64,000 nt of DNA from Ehretia macrophylla (Eukaryota > Streptophyta > Magnoliopsida > Boraginales > Ehretiaceae). Positions within the stretch are counted from its first letter, which is position 1. Each line of letters starts with the position of its first letter. The position numbers and the translations under genes are program-made. The stretch covers positions 21,777,501 through 21,841,500 of the forward strand of contig CM075770.1 of assembly GCA_037974665.1 (NCBI GenBank). Reading direction: 5' to 3'. Shown here in pieces: positions 11,860-22,052 of this stretch. Under the pieces are notes generated by a model. The model saw only the letters and a list, made by a program, of their open reading frames with translations, was not told the origin of the DNA and ran no database searches.

Positions 11860-12282
11860 CCATATGTGGACGAGTCTTAGGTGCAGGAGTCTTTGCCATG
11901 AGATTGTTTATAGTTGTAATATGATATATTGTAAAACCTACCTTAGTATAAAGACTTATGTAAAATGGTTTAGTAGTCTTCTTTTGATCATGTTTAGATT
12001 ACTAAGTTGGTTTATAATCTATTTTGACATGTATGTTAAAGTTAAGGTATTATGTTGGAACGAAGGTGTATAACTAAGAATGATTATTGTATGATATGGT
12101 TATGTTGTATGTTGTTAATGGTATTGAGGAATTGATTGTTGTTTGGTTGAGGAGTTTGATTGTATGATGTTCTAAAAGGTTGGTTTAGAGCCTCGGTGTC
12201 TTAATTACTGTCGTTATACTACCGAAATTTCATTGCGTCTTGACTGATTGTAGGTGGGGTCGAGTTGGGGCGTGACAAAACC

Positions 12283-12430
12283 CATAAAGGAGACAGTTCT
12301 TGAAGAATTCTTATCGGAAATGAAGGGAGGATTCAAGAACAGTAGACCCTTTCGTTGCCTTAAAAAGGCTATCGAGAGGCATAACCTTCCCCTTTATAAA
12401 CCAGGGGACTTTTTTTACAAATCGGATTGA
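12283..12430 (+). pseudogene. Second half of the LTR-split mitochondrial-type ORF
   Basis: This continues the frame of 5532-5866 once one AAACC copy and the LTR are removed: ...KGKP then IKETVLEEFLSEMKGGFKNS and a basic C-terminus ending FFYKSD before TGA at 12428. The uninterrupted join is the main evidence that 5532-5866 was a real ORF before the insertion. The overlapping minus-strand frame at 12311-12628 shows no recognisable motif. Confidence 0.5.
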
Positions 12431-13359
12431 TTTTGCTTTTCCTGGGAAGAAAAGGTCGCCGATTGCTACAAAGAACCTAACAGAACTTTTCTCGCGATCA
12501 GAATGAAGGGTAGTTCGCTGGGCCTGTATTTTGATCCCAGTGGTGCGGGTTTGACTCCAGCTCGCGACAAGACCTTTTTGGTTATAATATCTCGGCGCCT
12601 CCGTTTTTTCCTTATACAGATGACTCACCTATTTTTTGGCTGGTAAATACGGGATAGGATCCACTCTGGCAACTGAGCTTCTTTATTGTCTTTTGTGCTG
12701 GTTGTTCAATACTCCCATCAATCAACAGAACGTAGAGCGGTAGCTTTGCCATCTACAACGAAGGAAGGATAAGAACAATCGGTCGAATGATTGTTATTCT
12801 ACTTACAGTGCCTTTATCGAAGCAGAAAAAGAAAAATACTCCAAACCGAGTTTCGAGTATTTCATTTCGATCCAAACTTGCCAGCACTTTTTTCTTTCTT
12901 TCTAATATGAAATTAGTTCGACCAATTTTTTTTTCCATACTGAATACCAATCTCGATTTTAAATATAACCAGTTTACGATCAGAGCCCTAGCGGGTTACC
13001 TAGCTTGTTTGGGGTCCTCGGGCTAGACTTTCTACAACGACATCCAGGCCTTGCTCTAATATCACGTCATGGACTCGGGGACATTTTATTCAATGCCAAG
13101 GTGATAATATTTTTTTCTAGGGGAAAAAAGAGTGATAGCTAGAAAGGAAAAGCAGCGAGACTGAGCCGCTGGTAGGATGGCACTATACAGCTGGGAATGA
13201 GTTTAAACAAATGTAGGGGCACTCTTTCTGAAAGCATTTCCTAAATGCGAGGGGTTTGACAGATGACCGGTGGAATAGCATTCATTCATAGGTATCCTTT
13301 ATGTTGGTTATAAAGAATATATATGATATATGAAATGTCTAAAGAAAAGATATTCATAT
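12431..13359. other. Mitochondrial-like spacer
   Basis: No gene is recognised. Short open frames occur on both strands (for example 12787-13026 plus and 12753-12950 minus), overlap each other, and carry no motif. The region lies between the split ORF and the 26S rRNA remnant. Confidence 0.5.
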
Positions 13360-13776
13360 GCCTCTCCGGTTCCTAAGGCGTAACCACACGATCCTTAGGG
13401 ACCGATTCACTTTGCGTAGATTGACTGAATGCAGAAAACCTTCCACTGGCAGGCGATCATGTTTTTCACAAGATTTCTCGTTACTCATGTCAGCATTCTC
13501 ACTTCTGATATCTCCAGGTCTTGTCACCAAAAACCTTCCCTGATCGACAGAACATTCAGCTACTGACACTTGAAAAAACAGCTTTCAAGGTCTTGTCGCT
13601 TAGGTGAATCACTTGAGCCTTATACATTTTCAGTGCCATGGAGCCAGACCAGTGAGCTATTACACTTTCTTCAAAGGATGGCTGATTCTAAGCCCACCAC
13701 CTGGTTGCCATCGCTCGATAACTTCCTTTTCCACTAAGTGATTGCTTAGGGACCTTAGCGTACGATCTAGGCTGTT
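13360..13776 (-). pseudogene. rrn26: Mitochondrial 26S rRNA fragment, piece 1 (3'-most)
   Basis: The plus strand is the complement of bacterial-type large-subunit rRNA. Recognisable blocks include the GTTACTCATGTCAGCATTC stretch, the CACTTCTGAT..CTCCAG block, CCAGTGAGCTATTAC, and GATGGCTGATTCTAAGCC. The match ends at the CTGTT target duplication (13772-13776), where the element 13777-20763 is inserted, and continues at 20764. The piece begins at about 13360 (GGCGTAACCAC region); the 3' half of the rRNA is absent. The divergence pattern fits the plant mitochondrial rather than the plastid version. It is a non-functional remnant. Confidence 0.88.
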
Positions 13777-16434
13777 TGTAACACCCCGATCCCTATCGAG
13801 ACCGGGAGTTCTATCAATCAATCTAATCACAACCCAAACCAAACCCGGGCATAAATTTTCAGGGAAAACGGACGGAGTCTCCCCTGTTTCTAGGCGAAAT
13901 GTAAAACCTGGAATAGCATATAAATGGACCAACACCATGTCCAACATTCAACCACCTCAAGGCCATCCGAGCCTTAGTTCTCAGCAACTAAACACAGCAT
14001 ATAAATATACATTTCCAGTTTAAAAACTAACCTATCTCTTTACATCTTTTACAAGATCATTCAAACTTGACGTTTAATTCATACTAATCTACTGCATAAA
14101 ATATACTATCATACCATTCTCAATATTTTCTTTTAGACAAATACAAACATGCATCAAGGTTAACTATACTACTGAATACATAACTAGCTTATCAATCTAC
14201 CTCAACTACTTAGCTAGATTAAATTACATTTCTTTTAACAATAATTACATACAACATATGAAAGCACATATCTTTGCAACTTCGACACTCAAGCCACATT
14301 GGCACGCAAGACAACTCCTCAGGCACGAACTTTCAGGAAATCTCGAACTTCCAGCTAATATGACATTTCCTGAAATGTGGTGGTGAGGAGTGAGTATACA
14401 CAACACGTATACTCAGTGAGGGCGAGACAGATATCGAGTTGGAGAGAAAGAAAGTCGTGCAATGCAAATAAGACAGTTAAGCAACATAATTGATAAATAA
14501 GCAATCAAGACAAACAATCAATACAATAAGCAATTACTGAAAGCATTAACACAACCATTCAAAGCTATACCACACTCTGAAGGCTATGGTTTACTCATAC
14601 GAGCAATATACCATTTCACGAGCGATACATCAATCTCGAGCTTGATGTTTGACAACGATGACAACAAGCGCGCATCCACCTTATAACACCAGTTCGAAAT
14701 ACCCCGAAAGTATCCATCAATCTATGACCTAAATCTCCCTGGGAGGCAACCCAAGCGAGAAAAGGGAATAGCAGCGGAGCTAGAGCAACCAACACTGGCA
14801 ACCCGAGGCTACCCAGAGAGGCCCATCACTCACGCACGAGACACTATGCAATGCAAGACTCGATACAAGGCAATAAACGAGCGATATCACAACAATACAA
14901 ACTAGTGACAACAAACGAGATAATAAGCAATAATAAGCAACAATAACACCAATTAACCAAGTATATCAAGCAATCCTAAGCATTCTATAGGCATAATATC
15001 AAGATAAGAAACAAAATCACAAATCGGCCCCAACTATCAAAACACTACCATTTCCAAACGAGCCACGAGTTCTGGAAACCGACTTTGCCAATCCTCCTAG
15101 GTCACCATAAGGCACGTCTAAAGACCCCGAAACCCTACCTAACCCTAGAATTCACGCAAAGTCCCGATTTCCCCCTTTGCTCGTTTGAACTACAACTATA
15201 TCAACCAAACACCCAACCAACGCCATAATCGCACCAAAAGTGCTTCCATGGCCTCCCGAAACAATGCCAACACGCAAAACGAGAAAATGCCAAACTCGAC
15301 CTAAACGACCCCGACTTTCACCAAGGCTTAATTCCCATTTTTTCCATTACGCAACCCAAACAAACCATGCATTTAGGCATTCTAGCATATCTAGCATCTT
15401 CCTACATCAACAAAACGCGTAACGGAGCAACTTCATCGAAACGGGGGTTTACTATTCACTAATTACTATTCATTAATCAATTTAAATTGCAATCTCAACA
15501 TTTAACCGCAAAAAATGTCAAAAAGCTATAAATACACGTTCTACAATTGCCAAGGAACATTCTAGAAGCATCAAAATGCTTTAAACAACAATCTATGGAT
15601 AAATTTTAAAAATCAAAGTTTAGATACAAATATTTCAAATGCACAAATAACGATGAAACCCTCACCTTAGACGCTCCTAGATGCTAGGAAAACCTCGTAG
15701 GATGCCTTGGAAACCACCCCGTGGAAGCCCTCGCGAAGAATCGAAGATTTTGGCTTGAAATCTTTTTTTTTTCTTTCCTCATACTTTCGGCCCTGCTATG
15801 CTGCTGTTCAGTTCTGTTTTTTTTTTTTTAATTTTGCTATTTTAGGCTATTTAAAAGGGCACAAGGTCAAAATGGTCAATCCCCTTGGTCAAAGCTCACT
15901 TAAGTTGGTCAAACTAGCTTATTTTATGCATTTTTAGGCTAAAACGACTAAGGAAACATCAATTCTAGCTAACAACAATTAAATTATAAAATTAAGGTAC
16001 TAAAATACTAGTTTCACTATTTGCTGAGGACTCGAATTCATTTCCTAACTATCTCTCTCGATATGCTATGCACTTTGCGTCAATAGAAGAATAACAATTA
16101 AATCTCAAAGAATCTAAGAAATATATCATTTTTGGAAAGCATTACAGTTTAAAATTTACTCCGGCTCAGAGCTACTTTTCATTTAAGTGAAATCCGAGCA
16201 TTTAAGTGCAAGAAAACTAAAACCGATTGACATAAATGTGAAATGTAGGTGATATTCCGTTAAAATAATTAACTCAAGTATTATTTTAATTACTTCCAAA
16301 AGAAATATGAAAATAAAGCTACAATTAAATGGTTAACCAAAAATAAACACATAATTCAATGCTAACATTTAAGATAACACTTAATTAAATATAATTAAAT
16401 GTCATTAAATGCATGCCGGGTTCGGGTTATCACA
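13777..16434 (-). repeat. 3' LTR of the non-autonomous element
   Basis: The plus strand starts TGTAACACCCCG and ends GGGTTATCACA; in sense orientation the LTR runs TGTGATAACCC to GGGGTGTTACA. Short frames inside it (14616-14801, 15240-15422, 15707-15937) recur in the partner LTR simply because the LTRs are copies. Confidence 0.93.
14391..14715 (-). promoter_or_regulatory. LTR hairpins C and B
   Basis: Hairpin C is at 14391-14415: a 9-bp perfect stem TGAGTATAC/GTATACTCA, followed by GTGAGGG. Hairpin B at about 14696-14715 is degraded in this copy (only the four inner pairs hold). Hairpin A is absent from this LTR type. Confidence 0.5.
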
Positions 16435-16444
16435 TCCCCCCCTT
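16435..16444 (-). other. Polypurine tract
   Basis: The plus-strand TCCCCCCCTT abuts the LTR end; in sense orientation AAGGGGGGGA precedes TGTGATAACC. It would prime second-strand synthesis. Confidence 0.85.
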
Positions 16445-18095
16445 AATTTAATTGCGTCCTCGCAATTCTTCTTCCAATAGAGCTCAGCATCATCTGAAAT
16501 CCAATTCTGACTAATCTTCATTAGCTACTGAACAAGTATTTCATCAAGATGACCAATAGGAAAGTTCAAGTAGAAATGCCAAGTGGTAACGCCAAATAAA
16601 GGCTCAAAGGTAGATACCGTACAAGAATCCATTGACAGGAATACCGAAGAAGAATAAATTTCAACCAGAAACGCCGAGATAATACCAATAAAGACTAAAG
16701 CAAAGATATTGTAGAGGTCATTAATACCACACAATAACGACAAGAAGAATACCCCACGCACGAATCTCCAATAGAAGTCTAACTTTTACTGCCCGAGAAT
16801 CCCCAAGCAAAAAGCCAAATAAAGGCCCAATCAAAGGTTCCATCTAGAGGTCCAAAGAACTACCCCGCTGGTCATGAATTTCATAGAAGAAAATACTAAG
16901 AAACCCAATCAAATATACTTCCAAAGTTCTAAAGAAGCCTTCCAAATAATAACCCCATGGAACAACCAATTAGATTACGAGTATTGCTATCAAATGCTGA
17001 GAGGAATGACAAAGGAAATAGCAGAGAAAATATAATGTGGCCAATAAGACAACCAAGTTGAATAACAACATAGTTTTCCCAGATGGATGAAAACTCCAAG
17101 GATAAACACCGAACTGGTGAACAATATACCGAAACCAAACTCTGAGGCCTCTTCACTGTTTGCCAAGTGATAACTTCATACAACCTTGCTAATAAGGAAA
17201 ATACCAATAGAACGCCCAATAAGAATTTCAAAGAATACCATAAGTAGTATTATACAATAAGTCTGATAGGAACTCCAAATACCAAACCTACTGAGGAACA
17301 CTGAAAAAGATATCCAAAACAATGCTCCAATAAGAAAGTAGCCAAGTCCACCGAGAAGTGCCAACAAAAGTCCCCAAAGAACACCCATTAAGAAAACCAA
17401 AGAATGCTCCAAAGAATAACCAAATAAAACCCCAAGAGAAATTCGAGAAAGCTACTCTTTCACAACTGTTAAGCACAGAGAAGGCCATAGAGATTTGCCA
17501 ATAACCGAGCTCCAAAAGCAAACACCAATTTCCAAATAAAGGCTAGCCAAATGCCATTCATTTCCTGCCAACCCATAAACTTGAGAGGCTAGCTGTGAAC
17601 CACTTTCTTCAGGGGAGGAAGAGGACTTACTTACCATTTCCACGAGACATGTATGAATGCCAATATATCACAGTTATACACACGCCTTAAACTATTATGC
17701 AAGCAAGTTTACGAAACAATTTATTCAACAAAGTCACTCAAGCACGGCAATCAAGTCAAGCACAACATAATCAATTCAAATCGCGGCATAGCTAATTCAA
17801 GACATTTCAATACACACATTACAAGCAATACTTCAAGCAACTAACAATTCACGAGGTCGATTCGATTCACGAGGTCAATTCAATAAGTCAATTCGATAGA
17901 CAACTAGACACTTCACCTTTCTTGAGAAACATTTAACACATAACACATAACTATATCACATAAGTGCATACATTCAAGTCAAGACACACAATCTCACATA
18001 CAAGCATACACTTTCAAGACACACTTAACAAGCACACATTCAAGGACCACTACCCACCAGGCCGAGGACCTTGTCCCGGCTTATGAGCTAGACAA
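16445..18095 (-). other. Non-coding internal domain of the non-autonomous element
   Basis: No retroviral protein motif is present on either strand. The plus strand is A-rich with loosely recurring CCAATAAGAA- and CCAAAGAA-like words. As a result the minus strand yields overlapping Leu/Phe-rich frames (16525-16761, 16929-17231, 17176-17412, 17288-17521). These overlap one another in different frames and are best read as a compositional artefact. The first bases after the polypurine tract (TTTAATTGCGTCCTCGCAAT region, 16446-16470) resemble the last pol bases of the autonomous element near 54915-54935. Confidence 0.7.
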
Positions 18096-18107
18096 GTTCT
18101 GATACCA
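18096..18107 (-). other. Primer binding site, initiator Met tRNA type
   Basis: The sense strand reads TGGTATCAGAAC two bases (GG) after the 5' LTR. TGGTATCAGA is the usual primer binding site complementary to the 3' end of plant initiator methionine tRNA. Confidence 0.9.
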
Positions 18108-18109
18108 CC

Positions 18110-20763
18110 TGTAACACCCCGATCCCTCTCGAGACCGGGAGTTCTATCAATCGATCTAATCACAACCCAAACCAAACCCAGGCATAAATTTTCAGGGAAA
18201 ACGGACGGAGTCTCCCCTGTTTCTAGGCGAAATGTAAAACCTTGAATATCATATAAACGGACCAACACCGTGTCCAACATTCAACCATCTCAAGGCCATC
18301 CGAGCCTTGGTTCTCAGCAACTAAACACAGCATATAAATATACATTTCCAGTTTAAAAACTAACCTATCTCTTTACATCTTTTACAAGATCATTCAAACT
18401 TGACGTTTAATTCATACTAATCTACTGCATAAAATATACTATCATACCATTCTCAATATTTTCTTTTAGACAAATACAAACATGCATCGAGGTTAACTAT
18501 ACTACTGAATACATAACTAGCTTATCAATCTACCTCAACTACTTAGCTAGATTAAATTACATTTCTTTTAACAATAATTACATACAACATATGAAAGCAC
18601 ATATCTTTGCAACTTCGACACTCAAGCCACATCGGCACGCAAGACAACTCCTCAGGCACGAACTTTCACGAAATCACGAACTTCCAGCTAATATGACATT
18701 TCCTGAAATGTGGTGGTGAGGAGTGAGTATACACAACACGTATACTCAGTGAGGGCGAGACAGATATCGAGTTGGAGAGAAAGAAAGTCGTGCAATGCAA
18801 ATAAGACAGTTAAGCAACATAATTGATAAATAAGCAATCAAGACAAACAATCAATACAATAAGCAATTACTGAAAGCATTAACACAACCATTCAAAGTTA
18901 TACCACACTCTGAAGGCTATGGTTTACTCATACGAGCAATATACCATTTCACGAGCGATACATCAATCTCGAGCTTGATGTTTGACAACGATGACAACAA
19001 GCGCGCATCCACCTTATAACACCAGTTTGGAATACCCTGGAAGTATCCATCAATCTACGACCCAAATCTCCCTGGGAGGCAACCCAAGCGAGAAAAGGGA
19101 ATAGCAGCGGAGCTAGAGCAACCAACACTGGCAACCCGAGGCTACCCAGAGAGGCCCATCACTCACGCGCGAGACACTATGCAATGCAAGACTCGATACA
19201 AGGCAATAAACGAGCGATATCACAACAATACAAACTAGTGACAACAAACGAGATAACAAGCAATAATAAACAACAATAACACCAATTAACCAAGTATATC
19301 AAGCAATCCTAAGCATTCTATAGGCATAATATCAAGATAACAAACAAAATCACAAATCGGCCCCAACTATCAAAACACTACCATTTCCAAACGAGCCACG
19401 AGTTCTGGAAACCGACTTTGCCAATCCTCCTAGGTCACCATAAGGCACGTCTAAAGACCCCGAAACCCTACCAAACCTTAGAATTCACGCAAAGTCCCGA
19501 TTTCTCCCTTTGCTCTTTTGAACTACAACTATATCAACCAAACACCCAACCAACGCCATAATCGCACCAAAAGTGCTTCCATGGCCTCCCGAAACAATGC
19601 CAACACGCAAAATGAGAAAATGCCAAACTCGACCTAAACGACTCCGACTTTCACCAAGGCTTAATTCCCGTTTTTTCCATTACGCAACCCAAACAAACCA
19701 TGCATTTAGGCATTCTAGCATATCTAGCATCTTCCTACATCAACAAAATGCGTAATGGAGCAACTTCATCGAAACGGGGGTTTACTAATCACTAATTACT
19801 ATTCATTAATCAATTTAAATTGCAATCTCAACATTTAATCGCAGAAAATGTTAAAAAGCTATAAATACACGTTCTACAATTGCCAAAGAACATTGTAGAA
19901 GCATCAAAACGCTTTAAACAACAATCTACGCATAAAATCCAAAAATCAAAGTTTAGATACAAATATTTCAAATGCACAAATAGCAATGAAACCCTCACCT
20001 TAGTCTCTCCTAGACGCTAGGAAAACCTCGTAGGATGCCTTGGAAACCACCCCGTGGAAGCCCTCGCGAAGAATTGAAGATTTGATGTTGAATTTTCTTT
20101 TTTTCTCTCCTTATTTTTTCAACCCTTCTTTCTTCTGTTCAGTTCTGTTTTTTTTTTTTTTTTGCTATTTTAGGCTATTAAAAAGGGCACAAGGTCAAAA
20201 TGGTCAAGCCCCTTGGTCAAAGCTCACTTAAGTTGGTCAAACTAGTTTATTTCATGCATTTTTAGGCTAAAACAACTAAGGAAACATCAATTCTAGCTAA
20301 CAACAATTAAATTATAAATTTTAAGGCACTAAAATACTAGTTTCACTATTTGCTGAGGACTCGAATTCATTTCCTAACTATCGCTCTCGATATGTAATGT
20401 ACGTTGCGACAACAAAGAAGTAACAATTAAATCTCAAAGAATCTAAGAAATATATCATTTTTGGAAAGCATTACAGTTTAAAATTTACTCCGGCTCAGAG
20501 CTACTTTTCATTTAAGTGAAATCCGAGCATTTAAGTACAAGAAAACTAAAACCGATTGACATAAATGTGAAATGTATGTGATATTCAGTTAAAATAATTA
20601 ACTCAAGTATTATTTTAATTACTTCCAAAAGAAATATGAAAATAAAGCTACAATTAAATGTTTAACCAAAAATAAACACATAATTCAATGCTAACATTTA
20701 AGATAACACTTAATTAAATGCAATTAAATATCATTAAATGCATGTCGGGTTCGGGTTATCACA
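18110..20763 (-). repeat. 5' LTR of the non-autonomous element
   Basis: A second copy of 13777-16434 with scattered substitutions and small indels (for example in the T-rich tract near 20140-20165). It ends TTATCACA at 20763 and is followed by the CTGTT duplication. Confidence 0.93.
18724..19048 (-). promoter_or_regulatory. LTR hairpins C and B
   Basis: Hairpin C is at 18724-18748, identical to the copy in the partner LTR. Hairpin B is at 19029-19048: stem GGAATAC/GTATCC with one bulge, loop CCTGGAA. Confidence 0.55.
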
Positions 20764-20768
20764 CTGTT

Positions 20769-22052
20769 TCCCTCTTGACTTTGGATCTTAGCACCCAAAA
20801 AGTCTGTCTGTGCAAACGGTGACGGTTTGTATTCGAAGTTTCCCTGGGTTTGGTAAGGCAAAATGGGGCCACCCTAGCCCATTGAGTGCTTTACCTCAGG
20901 CCATCGACATCATACGCTTTACTGAAATAGATTTCGTGAAAAACCAGCTATATCCGATCTTGGTTGGCCTTTCACCCCTAGCCACAAGTCATCCCCGTAT
21001 TTTGCCACATACATAGGTGCGGTTCTTCAAGGCCTATTAGAGCTCTCTTCAACCTACTCATGTCTAGATCAATCGGTTTCGGGTCAAATAGGAAGAACTA
21101 GAAGATTCCACTTCTAGAAAGTGCCTACACCTAATGGCTTAAGCCGCTCTTCCCATTTCCTCGCTGACCTATCATGCAAAAGGTACGATGTTAGAGTCAG
21201 TGTACTTTACTCAAAAGTCAAGCTCTAAGCTCTGCTCCTTCGACTGATTGTTCGCATCGAATCTCAGGTTCTCTATTGCACTACCTAAATAGGGTTCTTT
21301 TCACCTTTCTCTCACAGTACTTGTACGCTTTCGGTCATTGATGAATACTTAGGCTTAGAGGGTGGTCCCCTTTTCTCGTGTAAAAGTGATCAAATTCGAA
21401 CACGCCATGTTTTACTGGGAAGGATCGAACCATGGGAAAGAATCTACAGGGCTATCACCTTCATTGGCCAGATCTTCTAATCTTTTCACAATTATAGTTC
21501 ACTACGCCCGCTCCTTCTAGAAAAGGGCGGCGGCTTGAAAGCTTACCTTATTAGTAGAGAAAAGTTTGGAACTCGTCTTTGTTTTGGAGTTTTTGCCCCA
21601 ACCTAGGTTAGGGGGTCCTTAGACCGTAGCTTGGTGCTGAAAAATATAATAGGCTAGTGCGGCTTGCTTCGATCTTCAAGCTCCGCCACCCTTACTCAAC
21701 CTCTTAATCTATAAAAAAAAGCCAAGTCTCCTTTTCATAATAATAAGGTAAGCATTGAAGTCGTAGCTTGCTGGTTTTTCCATCATCCAGTCCACAACAC
21801 ATTGAATGAAACCTGGAGAAAAAGAAGTGAAAACTTTCGTTGAAGGGCTTGGCTTTCCCGACGTGTTTGTTTTTCTTAAAACCCCCAATCCGCTCTTGCT
21901 TGCCGCTACTAACGGGGTCTCAGTTGATTTCCCTTCCTTTAGCTACTTAGATGTTTCAGTTCGCTAAGTTTGAAAAGTCCAAAGAGCGCAAACTAGCGAC
22001 GGAGCTTGGACACGGTTTCCCGATTGGAGATCCATGGATCACAGACGGTATC
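20769..22052 (-). pseudogene. rrn26: Mitochondrial 26S rRNA fragment, piece 2
   Basis: This continues piece 1 without loss after the CTGTT duplication. Recognisable complementary blocks are TTTCCCTCTTGAC, GGATCTTAGCACCC, AAAACCAGCTAT followed by TTGGCCTTTCACCCC, TTCCTCGCTGACC, ATGCAAAAGGTACG, GGGTTCTTTTCACCTTTC, and GATTTCCCTTCC..AGCTAC near 21925-21945. It therefore runs through domains II and I towards the 5' end. A short frame at 20810-21016 is only the rRNA complement. It stops at 22052, where a solo LTR is inserted. Confidence 0.92.

Larger units (their letters stand above)
5867..12277 (+). mobile_element. Solo LTR, plus orientation, interrupted by a second solo LTR
   Basis: It begins TGTGAAACTCC at 5867, ends GGGGCGTGACA at 12277, and is flanked by the duplication AAACC (5862-5866 and 12278-12282). 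After removing the nested insertion (7867-11859 plus one CCATA copy) it is about 2.41 kb. That matches the 2.43-kb 3' LTR at 57555-59986, to which both ends are homologous in reverse orientation. No primer binding site, polypurine tract or gag-pol remains, so an LTR-LTR recombination produced a solo LTR. The U3 start carries two units of the CACG-type repeat that is expanded at 35293-35725. Confidence 0.9.
13777..20763 (-). mobile_element. Complete non-autonomous LTR retrotransposon (LARD-like)
   Basis: This element is structurally complete: two LTRs (13777-16434, 2658 bp; 18110-20763, 2654 bp), a primer binding site, a polypurine tract, and CTGTT target duplications at 13772-13776 and 20764-20768. 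The sense strand is minus. The 1.67-kb internal region has no gag, protease, reverse transcriptase or integrase motif, so it must borrow enzymes. The LTRs look near-identical by eye over long stretches, which indicates a fairly young insertion. The 3' end of the internal region resembles the pol terminus of the element at 52613-57554, and the LTR cores are related too. The size fits the LARD class, whose LTRs are long and whose interior is non-coding. It sits inside mitochondrial-type 26S rRNA sequence. Confidence 0.93.

Noticed and set aside
12311-12628. 105-codon minus-strand frame as a possible mitochondrial gene
   Set aside because: It overlaps the second half of the split plus-strand ORF and shows no recognisable motif.
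16525-17643. Hydrophobic minus-strand frames that look like membrane proteins
   Set aside because: They overlap in different frames and follow from the A-rich plus strand; no family motif and no start context.
14616-19134. Matching small frames beginning MPVLVALAPLLFPFLAW in both LTRs (14616-14801, 18949-19134) and a relative at 8661-8978
   Set aside because: They lie in an LTR block conserved at DNA level. In more diverged LTRs (33077-33200) the frame and protein are not kept, so there is no sign of coding selection.
20810-21016. 68-codon plus-strand frame
   Set aside because: It is the complement of the 26S rRNA remnant.
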